Positions 50,550 to 64,000 of a stretch of DNA of 64,000 nucleotides are shown piece by piece. Source of the DNA: Lycocorax pyrrhopterus obiensis (taxonomy: Eukaryota; Chordata; Aves; Passeriformes; Paradisaeidae). The translations under genes were made by a program, and so were the position numbers. The stretch covers positions 24,858,629-24,922,628 of the forward strand of contig JACSVZ010000006.1 of NCBI GenBank assembly GCA_014706295.1. Direction: 5' to 3'. Positions within the stretch are counted from its first letter, which is position 1. Every line of letters starts with the position of its first letter. Under the pieces are notes generated by a model. The model had not been told where the DNA came from and did no database searches. It saw only the letters and a program-made list of their open reading frames with translations.

Positions 50550-53500
50550 TACTCTTTAAAGGATGGCTTTAAATTTTTTTGACAATATTAGGAATTCTGC
50601 AAGTACTCTGAGCCATGTTTGTCCCATGAATCTTCCTAGAGCTGGTGGATTTTTGTTTCCTCTGTTCTGTGGTGTGGAAAACCTATAAAATAAATCTACC
50701 CTCACAGCCCTCCAAAGACAGTTAGTCTCTTGACATCTTAATGGTTCTGGTTCACACCAGATTATTGTTGTTATAATGTCAGAGCCATTCCAAAAATGAG
50801 GGCATTCCCAGTAGCCATGTATCTCATTGCTCGCAAATGCTAGGCTGCTGTTTTTTAAATAAATATGTTGCAGCAATAGTGATCAGGGAGCGTTCTTTTT
50901 CTGGTTCACCTCTTGAGTCCCAGAATGCAAGATTTGTTCAAACTATTAACAGAAATGGGGAAAAAAATTCCCCAGATTCACAAAAATATGTGTTTCGTCT
51001 TTCAAAAATCTGTGTAGTGGAGAGTCCTCCCCAGGAAGATTTCCAAAAAACCACTTTTGGCAGGGCAGACACAGACACACAGAATTTAAGAGACCTCTAG
51101 TAACCCATTAACTAAAACAAAAGGTTACATATGGTTAAATAAGCCTTCACCACCTGGCTGAGAGCACCTCTCTTCCAGCTCCCAAACACATATTTTCCTT
51201 TGCCTTTTCAGCAAGCAGGTGAGGGCATGGCAGAGAGGAGGTCCAAGTGCATAGGTAGGCACATGGTGGTCATCCTAGAGGAGAATGGCACAAAAAGAGG
51301 GAGATTTCGGGCGTCCTGATATCAAAGAATAGCACTGTGAATGACTGAGGCATATGGCTGACACAAAACTGAAGTATATGTTTTTATATAAATAAATAAA
51401 CAACAGATGTATATATAAAATTCAAATTTATTCTCCTGTGTCTTTCTTGGACTAGCTCTAAACAAGGATTTTCAATAGAGAGGCTTTCTAATCTCTGCAG
51501 GGGTGTGCAAAGGTGTCCCCAAATGACAAGGCACTGTCCTGAAGGGATCCACTGATGTCATGAGCAGCCAAAGCCCAAAACTGTCCTTCAAAGCAGGCTT
51601 CAACAGAATTCTTTCCGGAAAGCCTCTATCTTGCCCATAGAAGGGGCTGGCCAATTATAACAAGATTATTTATTCCTCAGAATGTCTTATACCCCACCTT
51701 AGGTTTTGTGGGTTCAAAAAAGCATGCAGTTGCTTCCAGGAGCTCTCGACTCAAGCAGATCACTATACCTGCTCCTTCATTTCCTAGGAAAGACCTGAGG
51801 TAATAAAGGTACTTTAACTTCAACCAGAACATTCCTCTGCTGAAAACCTGCTGACCCTTAGACATCTCTGCCAGCATCTGCATCAGTGTAGATTTCTCAG
51901 TTAGGTGCAGAGGAGCAGAATAACAGCATAACAACTCTGCATGTCAGCTTCTACAAGTATAATCAGAAAGGTTTTTCTCTCAGTCCAGAGCTGATGAGCA
52001 TTCAGAAAATGCCACAGGGGAGAATGCATCCTCTTGCCCCTTCCTCTGTTTGGACACTTCTGAGGGAGCAAGGCTTGCTCTCCGTTGCTCACTTGGGTAG
52101 AGCACAAAGGCCGGTGGCGGTTTGCCGGTTGTTCTGCATCCCTACCACAAAATCATTTGTGGACTGCACCCCATGCCTTGAGCAATGCTTCCAGTTGGAA
52201 GCATTCCTGATTCAAACAGGCCAGCATCTCAGTATGAGTAACAATGGGTGCACTCGAATGGGTACCTGCAAATTAACAGCATCCAGTCCTTCCACGGGCT
52301 CCTAAAGCATCTCCCATGAAAAATGCCTTGCTTCCTGGGGACTGAGAGCAGCTTCAGGTGTGTTAGCACAGATCTGGATGACTTTGCCTGTGGTCATCAC
52401 CTCGAGACCTTGGCAACCTTTTTCTTTGTTTAGACCATCGTTTCATGTCCTCAAGTTCTCCATCAATTTTACTTTTGGACGGTTACAGCCTGTTTTCCTA
52501 AATGTTATGTGGTCAAAGCATTTGCTTTAAAACAGTATTTAAGCAGTACATTACATTCTGCACCAGGGAGCTCAGAGCTCTTGGAAGTGATTTAGCTTCT
52601 GTTATTACTTCTGAAGACATAAATAATAATAAATAAAAACACAGCTATCAGGGTGAATTCAAGAGACAATGAAAAGCATTCAGAAATTTATATATAGTAC
52701 ATTTCAAATGTTTTTTCAGGAGGTATAAAAAGAAAATCTAGTGTCGGGTGTAGTTCTGCTGCTGTTTTGTGAGAGAGCAAGTGCACGTATGTGTTCATGA
52801 TGAAGAGGGAGTTGGGAAGATGGGGAAAAGACAGATATTTCTGGGACTCACATTCTCAGCTCAAAAGCAAGAAAGCTCCTGTCTAAAAAAAGATTTTCTG
52901 TTCAAAATTTCAAAACTTCAGACATAATGAATATTTACCAAAAAAAAAAAATGCAGGTTTATTTATTTAATGACCCGGATGTGGCACCAATCCCAAGAAA
53001 AACGAGTATGCAAACAGATAAGACTATCAAAGGTGTTTATATATTTTTAAAATGCCAGGTGTAACTGAAAATTGCTAGCTTTGTACTGACTGACTTTGAA
53101 ACTTTCAATAACTTTCTTCCAATAAAAGCACTTTGACAGATAATGTAATAGGTGAATTCTGTGGTATGTTCTCAATAGGCTTCTGGAACAGAATTTTAAG
53201 CTTACATTTTTATAATATTTTGGGTTTATTTTTTAGTTTATTTTATTTTGAAATTATTTATTTTCCTTATACTTGCTTTGACTAAACTCTACACCCAGAG
53301 GTGTCGAGTGGATTGATTGCAGAAGAAAGACAAGTTTTTACACAAACCACCATCTCAATTTTCTTCCAGTACTATTGTTGTATTTCTCACCTTCTTTCCT
53401 CTTCTTTGGGTAAGAGTTAGGTACAGTATTAGATACACCAAAGAATTAAAACCAGCAAAATATGCAACTAAATTCTTCACAAAAGGTATTTCACAAATAA

Positions 53501-54029
53501 ATCCTTTTCTGCTAAGATAAAATGTCCATATTAGAAAAATAATAATTGAAAAAAAATTATATTGTAGCATTCACCAGCTGTTCAAACTGAGACCTCTCTA
53601 CTGTAAATTAAAGAATAATAATAAAATAATACAATAGAGTATTATAGACAAAATAATCCAGAATAAGATCAGCCTTATACCTTTAAGCAAAGAAGTTGCA
53701 TCTTGTTTTATATACTTTAATTTTAGTGTCTTCATGCTATTATTCTTTACCTTAACAGCATTACCTAAAATATGCTATTTTGAATTGTTTTCTCCGGCTT
53801 TAAACTTGAATACGTGAAGTTTTTCTTCCACTGACAGACCACGAAACTGAAACTTTTTTGTTGTTGGCTTGTGACCAGCTCATTTTGTTCACATATCCGT
53901 GCTGAAACCCTTATAGGTTGACCTCATAAAACCAGGAACATAGGCAGTTTCTAGTTTTGGCTCAAAAGCATGCGAGTTTACATCAGAAAAAGTTCAAGGC
54001 ATTAAGAATGACACATCTAATGTGTTTAT

Positions 54030-54057
54030 TTCTTTTTTCCCCCCCTTTTTTTTTCAG
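54030..54057 (+). promoter_or_regulatory. Strong 3' splice-site-like tract
   Basis: A nearly pure pyrimidine tract of T, C7 and T runs ends in TTTTCAG at 54057. A donor-like CAG|GTTAAG follows only 25 bases later. No coding frame supports an exon, so this is only a sequence match. Confidence 0.2.
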
Positions 54058-57000
54058 TAATGCTCTCTTAACTCTCATTCAGGTTAAGAAAAGAGAGGCT
54101 TTTACCTGCAGTACTTTCTTAAGATGAATTTTCCTAATGCACTGTAGGCTCCCTAGATAAGTAAGGATTTTATTGTAATCTTATATAAGGTGACTCCCTA
54201 GGGAAAAAAAAAAAAGAACAGAAAGAACACATGGGGATTTCAAGTCTTGCAGAAATACTTGAGTTTTAAATGCTCAGTGATGCAATCTAAGCAACTTTCT
54301 GACAGCCTAGGCAAATGGTTTATGGAAGGTTGGGGAAGAAACTCTTGTGGCAAAACACATAACAGCCAGGTCTATAATTGCTTTTGCCTACAGAATTCTT
54401 GCCTGTTTGTGCTGCATTGTTTAGTCAGTAGAATTTATTTCAATGTGTTTTAAAATCATCATATATTTTACTTTCAGTTTAATTCTTTTCCAATATTTAA
54501 AAAAACCCAGCACTTCATAGCTTTTGCCAGTATTAACAATGAAAAAAATTACTATTTTGAATTTAAATGTATTTGAGTATCTAACATAGGAAATAGCTGA
54601 CAACAGAGAAGATGTTCATCACGTGCAGTAGAACACCTGAAGTCAAGTTTTTCTTATATCATGGCAGGTGAATAATTTTAGATAAAATGCAGTAGGGCCA
54701 GCTGAGGTGAAATATATATTCTTATGCATCTCTCAGAAATAACAGATTATAATAAAATGCTTCTTCTGAAATAACATTGGTCCTAGGACAGAAAAGGAGG
54801 GCTTGGGCAGAAGATAAAGAATTTCAAAAAGTTGAAAACAAACTCCATTCTTGAAGATGCCCAGTTTCAGTAATTGACTTTTCAAACCTCAAGTAAATGG
54901 AAATCAGTAGAGTTAACGGGGCCCTGGTCACAGTCTTAGCTGTGAAGACCCAGCTAATTTTCCAGCTAATTGGAGCTACCAGTATGATGCAGATTCTCTG
55001 TACTAATGATTCTGTTATTTTGATTTCAGAGTGTTCTGAGTCCTGCAGAGAAAATGAGAGCTCAAATACTGTCATATCAAATCAGGATGCCAGTTTCTAT
55101 CAGCCTTTGTACAAAGAGAATTAATACAGAGAGAAGCTCAGCTAGCCTTGTGCTGCAGGTTATTTTCAAAGTAGAACATAGGTTGCTCCCATCTAAAACT
55201 ATTGTTGTTTCACCAGCACTTATCTAAATCAGCAAAGTCTTATTAGAAGGCAAAGATCTGATATAAAACATACTAAGGTTACTGCGCTTGTCCCCACTAA
55301 TTTCAATCGGCTGCAAAAAAAATTTACCTTAGAAAGCATTTGGCTAAACTTGTAATTTGAAAGGGACAGATCATTAATCTTGGAATCTCTGAGTCACATA
55401 TGATACCTTAAGGTGAGACTTCATTCCTAAAGGTCTTAGTTTGAAATTTTAGTCTACAGCTTTTTTTTTTGGTAAATTGGCTTTACAAAGAGTTTTTATG
55501 CCTCTTGTTCATTTGTTGTATCAGAAGTGACATAGAGTTTGCTTAGACTCATTATTGAAGCTTGTGCTGTCTTAATAACCTTTCTCCCAGTTCTTCCTCA
55601 GTCTTTCCCTTACAGGACAGAAAACAAATTTGCAAAGACAATGCCATTAATCAGATTGATTTTATGTTATTAATGACTGTTAATCATACAGCAAGAAAAA
55701 AAAAAAATATTTCCTCAACCATGTTTCTTCCTTCCAGAGACCTTTTGAAAGTTAAGCAATTTCTAACATAAATCTGTTCAAGCTCATAAGAAATATAATT
55801 TAATTCTAATTTAATATGATTTGAGATCAAAGTTCCTATAAGACAATAACATGATTTTGCTATGGTAAATGGCTTGTGATTCTGCTACATTCGTATTCCA
55901 TTTATTTTCTTCTGATTTTAACATGGCACAAGCTAGCTGACTTTTCATTGAAACACAAATCGCTATTCTAGTCAGAGAGCCCACTTGCCCTATGTATGAA
56001 AAAATTAAAAACATTTTAAATACCTTGTGGAAATAGGCCTCTTCCTTTCCCCAGAACTTCATGAATGCAGTAACAAAAAAATCTTTACTTCATAACAATG
56101 TTTCATATCACATTATTAGAAATCTGCCAAAGAAATAAGGACATGTAATTTTGATAATGTTAAAACTGGCAAGTAAGAGCATCACCAAATTCAGATATTA
56201 TTGCTAAAGAAGGGAAAACCAATAACTTCCACACAAATATCTTAGTTATCTGTCTATCTGCTAGAGTTCCCATGGTAATTAAAACTCAAGAAGACTCATT
56301 GTTAAAGTACTTGCTAACTTCAGTGTGTCAGGATGCACTCACAGGAAATTCTTAACACTCCTTTAAGAAATGGAGAACACAATTTCCATTAGTAGGCTCC
56401 TTATACTCCTTCATTTGTACGTCCACAGCCTAACTTTTAGTCAAAAGTTAGAACTTTATCATCGGGGTGTTAGTGGAAGGGTCCCCAATCCTTATCAGAG
56501 CTTTTTGGTAGCATACTTTTCAATCTTTCCTCATATAGGAATGAGCAACAAAAAGCAGAGAACTTCTGCCTGCAGGTTACTGCTGTTAATGGAAAAGGTA
56601 TTGCTTAATGCTATGAAGTATGCAAGACTTTTAATATGATGGATGGCAAAGAAGTGGATTTTTAATGAGAGAGTAGTTTTCTGAAAAGTAAAATAAAAAA
56701 TGCTATAGGCTTTTGCATCAACAAATATGAAAATTCATGCATGGGTTTAAAAAAAGAAGTCTGCCTTTTCATTTAAAATCATAGGAAAGAAAGCTGACAG
56801 GCCATGAAGTGGGAGTAAAAGAGTTATTGACTGTGAGGTGCAGATCACGGAGGGAGAGGGATAAAAGAAAAAATAAATGGAGATTTTCCCCTGATAGATT
56901 GGCTACTTGCCTATATTCTATATATGAATAAATAAATAGTATGTGAAAAGAAGTGTTAGTCTGAATTGCATGTCCCTGTTAGAGCGATATCTTTTGCTTT

Positions 57001-60000
57001 AAAATACGGCTTACTCCTCAGGATATATTTTTAGGATAATTCAATCAAAGTTTAGCTAAAGCATGATGGCAACTGCAAAGAGAGAAAAATAGGAACAGAG
57101 AATTATAATTAAAACACTTTGAAAAAAGGCAAAGTTCCAGATAAATGATGATAGCCTTGGAGGAGCTGGATGGGAAATGGAGTGTGGGTGGTGTTTATTT
57201 AGCAGAGCATATCTGTTGTAAGGACTGATGTGAGCACTGGACAGGAGAGAACTCCAATATGTTGGTGTCAGACAGAGAAGACACTGCAGGCAACAGGAAT
57301 TGAATTTAGTTGCATACAGGTAACTGAGATCACACTGATCAATAGCATGTGACAGGAGAGTGGGAAGCAGCTCCACAGATGATGATATCTGCACGTCTTT
57401 GCATTCTAAAGGGTGAGTCCTGTATTTTTCCATGTATTCAGATCCCACTCTAAACTAAAGAGAAGTCAACGTGAAAGTAGAGACCACAAGTGGCACCAAC
57501 AAATGTTTATAGAGAAAATTATATATATTTGTGTTAAAACAATCCCCAAGATATATCCTTTCTGGGCAGAATGAAAGAAAACTTCTGTTGCAGAGAGTGC
57601 AAAGGCTCTGAATTCGGATGGTGTTCAATCTTTTATGCTCAATTTGGTCTTTTATGCATATTACAGGACATTTTTAGTGGTACCTCACAAAAACTGTGTC
57701 TCTCTTGTGTAATCTCACATTGGGGTAGGTTATTGGAAGCCAACAGCGATTTCAGTGGTAATTTCAGCTGGGACAGAGTAATGGCACCACATTACAAACC
57801 AATAATGGGATGCTAACGTTTGTAGTATGCTCTTGCAGTGCATAATAATGAAGGGGAAGTAAAAGTTTAGAATCAATCCTTGATCAGGCAGATGACTTTC
57901 TGATTCTGACAAACACTGAAACTTGCCCAGAACTTCAGCACTGACTCAGAGTGTCTGCAGCATTTCTGCCCTAGGATGCCCAGGTCCCTCCAAGCAGTAT
58001 TGCAGGATCTGTTTGCTTTAGCTTTTACTGAACAAAGCCACTTGAGCCTCTGAGCAGCTTTTTCAATCCCTTAGATTTGCATACAGTTTTATTCCTGTAG
58101 TGCCCGTGATCTTATGCCATTTGGCAGCATTCACTGCTGTGGTGAACACATGTCATGATTTCAGCAGAGTGAGAATGGCAATGAAAAAGAAAAATGCTGG
58201 CACTTTGGGAGCAGTCAGCTTACTTTCAATCAGTGTGAGGAAATACAATGTTTCAGACACTAATGAAAATTATTTCAGCACATCCTCTAAAGTTTCAGAT
58301 ATCCTCTAAAGTTTCAGGTAGAAAAGGTTGAGAACCTTCCCAGAATAGTTCATGACTGGCTACAGGACACAGGACACCTTGTGTGGGTAGTGGGGACAGC
58401 GTTTAAATCAACGTCTTGCATTATATCCAGTGTGAATGGCAGCTATGGGATGCTGTGGATGCAGCTTTTTTTGCCTCCTGTAAAGCCTGAATATTGTGCT
58501 TTAGCCATATGTGGGTGAGGAATTGATAAAATAAGCAAACATATGGAATGATTAAGCCTGCCACAGCACTTAACACTCTGTTCCAAATTCCCTTCTGCTG
58601 CCCAGTGGTATCTGTCAGAGTTTATAGCTGTAAATGGGGACTGAAGTTGGGCTCCTCAAAGCTGAGCTGCAGAACATCTTTTTTTTTCTGTTTGTGGTTC
58701 TGTTTTAATAAGCTTTTTTTAATTTAGGGCATTTCTTTGGTTTTAAGAACCTTACATAAGACTTTTGTGTGTGCTCTCAGGTTCAGCCATACCAGCTTCG
58801 TAGTCCATTAAGCTGAATGTCCCTGCTTTTATAGATGTAGTGTAAGGTTAGGGAACTCTGCTAAGTATCTAGAAAACATATTAAAATCTGAAGATCAGAA
58901 ACACTCTACATGGAGCATGTTCATCAGTCCATGTCTTTAAACACCTGTGACAGCCAACTGACTGCTTTCTAGGCCAGCACACACAGCACAAAAGAGACAG
59001 GAGCTAAGTGAGGCAGGAAAGCAGAGCAGCAGAAAGAAAGCTGCCCATTTGGCATCTCCTGATTTATATGCTCATATTGGGAACTCCTTCATTCAAAACG
59101 TTATTTGAAGCCCCCCGTTGAAGCCTCCGGGTCTTCCTAGAAATGAATGGAAACAGATTTAAAATGTTAATCTTCATTGGCTAGGAATTATTAAATAAGC
59201 TATTTATATTTTCCACAGATAGGCATATTCTTTCTCTCAGAATACACATCTATTATCAATCCTTCCACAGTTTGTTGTTTACTGCCTCCTCACAGGACAG
59301 GTCAACAAATTCAATTTTTTTAATGTCTGAGCATGATTTTAGGTCATTTAATTTAGGGCAATTAGGAAGTTGCTAGAAATTTCAGCACATTCCAGGTCAA
59401 TTCATAAAGTTTTATAATTCTTCTGAAGTTTAAATTTAACACTATTCTGCTGAATTACAACTCTAATTAATTATCTTCTATGCTACTCATCAAAAGGACT
59501 CCTCTTCTCCTGTCTTAACCTGCTAATAAATGTCAGTGTTTATGAAGAGAAAGGTGCCAGATTCTCATTTGCACTAAGGCTCTTCACAAGGAATGACTGT
59601 AAAAGAGGCCTAATACGGGTGTAAGATGCTTTGTCTCCAGTTTTAAAAACCTCTCTCTACTGATAGAATGGACAGCTGTTCTGGCAGTGTCTAAATGAGC
59701 AAAGATCTAAGATTTTTGCCAGTAGAAAAGCAGATGGGCAATGAAAGATAAATGCAAGTTCTAGGATTTAGAACTCATTACATATTTATATACACACTAT
59801 TTTTTGTTTGCTAAACTGTTCATTTGTTACAATAGGAATAAGTTTTTTCTCCGTAACCCTAGGGACATGCCTAATGCTCTCCCTGTTGATAAGACTTTTT
59901 AAGGCCTGTATTTTTACTTCTACCAGCTCCATTGCTTTTAAAAGTCAGTCTTAGCAGTTACATAAACTGAAGGGGAAGGGGCAGAGAAGTGGTTATTTTT

Positions 60001-60453
60001 TTTTGTTTCTCTGACAAGCAGGTATTTCCAGAAGCATGCTGACATTTCATCATCCTCTGGACTATTGTATTCTGGAAGAAGGGCTATATTTTGTAGGTGA
60101 TTGCTTCCAATACACAGAGTTAGAGTTTCATTGCTGTCCTGTATTAGTTTAACCTTTTTGTTCCAAACAAAATTATTATGAGCTGTTTCAAATGCAAGGA
60201 AGTAGAAATGAGCAGTAAGCAGAACTGTCCAAGGCAGGTGTTTGCACAGCTTCTGTTCCTTGACCTGAAGAATACAGAAAATGTACAGGAAAGGGATTAC
60301 TTTTAATCAATCACAACTGTAAAGGACAGAGACACCGCTGTTCCCTGCATTTTTGTGACTATTCCCTTACATTTTTTTACTGCTTTAGTATTCCAATCTT
60401 ATTGTTCTTCCTAAGAATATATCTAGTTGAACAGCTGCTGTATGCATACCCAT

Positions 60454-60870
60454 TGTCAGGAACCATGGTGGCTCCCTGGGGAACAGCAGTACAGGAATGG
60501 GCAGCCAGGACCTGTCCCAGCATCCCAGCCAGAGAGCAGAGCAACCAGGGCACAGGGACAGGCCCGGCCCTGAGGAGTGAGCATCTCCCCGGGGATGGAG
60601 ATCGACAGAGGCCAGGACATCAGCCCATGGAGGGGGATTTATAAAGGGGCAGACTGTCAGCTTTGCTTACAATCCAGGCATCCTAAACTTTTGGTAAATT
60701 GTAACTCACCTGCTACCTAAACCTTCAGGTATCTGTCCATCCACCACCACCTACCTACCCAAATGTTGCCACCTGAGTACACACCAAAGTTACACCCCAG
60801 GTCCTGTAGACAGGAACAGTCCCCAGCTCATCCAGCAGAACATCTGGACAGTCACATCTGTCATGTCCTG
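60454..60870 (+). mobile_element. Possible LTR or promoter: GC-rich start with TATAAA
   Basis: After AT-rich DNA, the sequence turns sharply GC-rich at TGTCAGGAACCATGGTGGC. About 190 bases later TTTATAAAGGGG occurs (60640-60651), then a downstream region rich in C and A. TG at the start, a GC-rich U3-like stretch and a correctly spaced TATA box suggest an LTR. The flank ACCCAT at 60448-60453 recurs at 61001-61006, but there is no CA end before it, so the right limit is not established. A cellular promoter is the main alternative. The short 80-codon frame here is not convincing. Confidence 0.33.
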
Positions 60871-63800
60871 GAGCTGTTTTGCTGCTCTGGATTTCCCTGA
60901 AAGCCAAATTTTTCTATTTTTCTTTTTAATGAGGTGAGTGACACAGCTATTGTGCTGCCAGGGATGGCTCAGTTAGCGATGCTAGAGCTGAGCAGCCATT
61001 ACCCATCATGAATCTGTGTCCAATTGCAATGCAATTGGTCAAAAGGCAGCTGGTGAAGAAAGCATCATGAGCCTCTGGGAAAGGAGGGGAAAGGCAAGGT
61101 CTGTGCTAGGAAGCGGCTATCAGTTCTGTGAAAGGGTGGATTAATAAGAGAGAAAGTTTTCTGGACCGAACAAGGCTGGCAGAACTCAGAAATGCCTCTC
61201 TTCCTTTCCCTACTATTCAACATAATTTCCTTTGGAAGGCATATTTCTATCCTCCACAGCTTGTAAGGGAAGAAATCACTGTTTCCCATTCCACTCTCAT
61301 CATCGCCTTACTGAGCAGCCACTGCTTATTTTCATGGCCTTGACTCCAGTCTCAAGCTCCTTTTCACAACCTCTCACAAATGGCACAGAGGTGCTCCTGG
61401 CTTCCTCATGGTGAGTATGCTGATGATCCCCACCTCAGCCTAGGAAAATCATGGTCTCTGAGCACATTGTGCCTGCTTCTGCTCCCTCCAGGATCCTCCT
61501 CAGCCACTGTGTCATGCAGGCATTGTAGTGGGCAGGGAGAGCCCAGACCCAGCTGGGGCAGGGGCTGCAAGCCCTCTCATCCTGCAGCTCTGTTCCCTGT
61601 TCAGGAAAAGCTGAGATCGATTTACCGCCATCACCACCTGGGCTCTGTTTGGCAAGGGGCAGCACATCTGCAGGTGCATGTGTCTGCATGGATGTTGTCT
61701 AAGGCTCCTCTTCTGGGGCAGCACCTCGCAGCTTGCTGCATCTGGGGGGTCCACCGCATGGTTAACGTAAGTTGCTGTGTGATCTTCTGCTGCCCTCTCC
61801 ACACTTACCACTAGCTCTGTCTTATTTTTATTCAAGGAGAGACAAAGTTGGCTTCCAGCCCAGATTTGCAGCTGGTGTCTCTAGAAGAAAGCTTACAGAG
61901 GGAAAAAACCCACAAACCAGTAAACAAATAACCCAAATTCCGTGCTGAATCTGCAGACTATGCAGTTGGCTTCATTCAGCCTTATAAGACGTTGGAGACT
62001 GAGAGGAGGTAAAGGCTGTAAGTACTTTCTCCTGTGATGGGGAGAGCAGCAGTAGTTGCTCTCTCTCCTCCAGTGATGTCCAATAAACTGAGAATCCCGG
62101 GTGGGAGCAATGTCTTTAGCAATGCTGTGCATTGCAGGAGTTAAAGCCTGACAAAGGAAAAAGAAAATAGGAATTTGCTGTGATGGCTTAGAGAAAATAC
62201 ACTCTGCCACTGACAGAAAATATCCCTACTGCCAGAAATGGTTCTCTCTTTCAAAAAACTTTCAAAAAACGTAGCTTGTTTTCCCACCTGAATTGCATAC
62301 TGAACAGCACAGCACAGAAGGTACAGATAGGGTTATTCTCCAAAGAGGAGAATGCATCTTTTCTACCATGCAACATTGCCCTTGGGTAATATAAGTGGAC
62401 TTGCAGTGTTAAGTGTTGAAACAATTCATGGCAGTGATGGGCCAACAAATTGTTTCAGACAAGTGCCTTCTACAGAGTCTGAGCAGCCCCTTTTCAGGTT
62501 TTCCTTTGAGAAATTTTGGGTGGAATATCTGCTGCAAAGACCAGAAAAGTGCACCTCTAGCCACCCACCCCAGTACTTCTGCATGGTGGATGGACTTGGA
62601 AAATTCAGCTATGTGGTGTAGAGAGAGACTCTGCCTCAAATCTCTGGAAGGGTCTGGGTCTCCATTCTTACAGGTAGCTGAGCTTTTGTGTTCCTTTTTA
62701 AAATTGTTTAGCTAGTCTTTCTGAGGAACATGGTGCTCTTCCCTCTACGCCTCTTCCATGAAGAAAGATTCCCTGGCTACCAGCTGCATCAGAATATTGC
62801 TCTGCACTGCTAGCACTTGAACAGATGGTAAACTTAAGGACTCAATTTTAAGGCATTAATCCTGCAATTGGATACCCATGGACAAGAACCGCACTCATAT
62901 GAACAGACCTTTGACAAAGCATAGGGTCTTAAACATTGGGCCAAGGCCTGTGTGGAAACACCCTCAGCCATTCAGGAGCTTTCCTGCTTAGTGGCACGTG
63001 ATAAAACTTCTCAGCTATCACACACCAACCAGAATCTTCAGTAGTGGAATAGGTCATACATGAGGACTTTTTTTTTCTATTTTGCATTCTCATGATATGA
63101 TTTCTAAGTTAGTTGATCACACAGTTGATAAGCAAACAATAGAGCAAAGTAATTTGATAAGTCTTACAAATATGAAGGTGTCAGAAAGGAAGATGGGTAA
63201 TTAGGAAGATTTGGTGCAGAAAAAGCAGGGTCTAGACATGACTTTATTTAATTCACAGGGGGTTTCACTGATGTAAAAACAAAAGAATATGAAGAGATTG
63301 TGATTATACCCCACACTCTAACAAAATTTAAAAAGAACCATTCTAAGGAATACTAACAGGAATTATAATCTCTTTGCATTTAAGTTACATTCATTTCAAT
63401 GGTCTCAGTTCTTGTTTTGCCATTTTCAATTGTCTTGGGGCAGGAGACAAGTCTTTATGCTTAACTGTACAGCATTAAACATGCAGCTCATGCAAAATAA
63501 ATATAGAAGTGAAGCATGACAGGCATTTTGGCATATTAAGTAAATCAGCACACACCTACTGCATAAATAGTCATTGAATATCCGTGGGTGACTGAGGAAC
63601 CTGAAGAAAATGACACATCTTCAGACCTGTGAGAAAGCATCAACCAGATAATCGTGTAAGCATGTGACAGCTTAAGACCCTTGTATCTTACCAGCTGAAA
63701 AGAATCCTTTGATCATTTAATGGTTACAGTAAATACAAGACATGATAATTCTGGACACCGGTCCTGCATAATATTGCAGTTTTGCTGAAATTTTGTGCAG

Positions 63801-64000
63801 TCAAGATCACGATGGGATGTAGCACATATCCAAAAAACATATTTGTGGGAATAATATATTGCACTTGCACCATTGTTAAGGCATGATCTACAAACTTACA
63901 TCTATGCTTCCTAAGGTGGGGCATTGATGTGGTTCAGGAGATGAGGCCCTTGATGGCTGCTATGAATTCAAGCAGGATGTCAGCTCCTGAGCACCAGCTG
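60871..64000. other. Mixed unique sequence, GC-richer at 61.38-61.84 kb
   Basis: No gene identified. The 61380-61835 segment is GC-richer and open in several overlapping frames on both strands (plus 61380-61814, minus 61689-61435 and 61835-61512). Overlapping frames on both strands are typical of stop-poor composition. At the right edge a plus-strand frame from about 63908 is open to the window end, too short to interpret. Confidence 0.5.

Larger units (their letters stand above)
49401..60453. other. Mostly AT-rich unique sequence, no gene supported
   Basis: No gene or known repeat family was recognised in this 11-kb stretch. It includes the 50.25-kb minisatellite, the C13A9 run at 50528-50549, a 17-bp duplication at 58282-58317 (ATCCTCTAAAGTTTCAG twice) and a strong acceptor-like tract at 54030-54057. 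A 130-codon minus-strand frame at 57448-57056 lacks domains. Confidence 0.6.

Noticed and set aside
54058..54082. 25-base exon after the strong pyrimidine tract
   Set aside because: It begins with a TAA in one frame and has no coding continuity that I can see.
57056..57448. 130-codon minus-strand ORF
   Set aside because: No domain, no transcript signals, and within the chance range.
61380..61835. 144-codon plus-strand ORF with overlapping minus-strand ORFs
   Set aside because: Open frames on both strands at once point to stop-poor composition. No motif found.

Overview
This window looks like AT-rich, gene-poor nuclear DNA from a bird, most likely a songbird. The evidence is repeat content. 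There are CR1 LINE 3' ends with the usual tail, several avian-type endogenous retrovirus LTRs, and one short SINE with a tRNA-Ile-like head joined to a CR1-like tail (8870-9014). That SINE design is the one I know from passerines (TguSINE1-like). No bacterial, plasmid or organelle features are present: there are no ribosome-binding sites, operons or long ORFs. I could not identify any protein-coding gene, so the window is probably intergenic or inside a very large intron.

Layout. Positions 1-2.2 kb are unique AT-rich DNA. A 330-bp homopyrimidine pentanucleotide array follows at 2.2-2.56 kb. A CpG-enriched patch at 3.66-3.91 kb ends in a good splice donor and is the best candidate for a real exon. 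At 6.38-6.89 kb a minus-strand ORF is followed by a polyadenylation signal and an A-run. At 8.48-9.01 kb an old L2-type LINE fragment lies beside the SINE. At 11.31-12.11 kb a plus-strand LTR is split by a CR1 insertion. Four LTR-like elements, all on the minus strand, lie between 19.9 and 26.4 kb: 19923-20369, 21538-22647, about 23562-24587 and about 25877-26430. CR1 fragments lie at 26.6, 28.55, 37.14 and 48.6 kb. The last is interrupted by a complete 326-bp solo LTR. A second weak L2 trace is at 32.7 kb, and a possible LTR lies near 60.45 kb.

The window therefore records insertions more than gene function: CR1 into an LTR, an LTR into CR1, and solo LTRs left after recombination. All recognised coding traces are decayed reverse-transcriptase ends. 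The rest is unique sequence with short simple repeats and a few GC-richer islands (about 14.4, 44.0-44.4 and 61.4-61.8 kb) that may hide exons or older repeats. I found no evidence for a new multi-gene system. Statements about family membership come from memory of avian repeat families and were not checked against a database.
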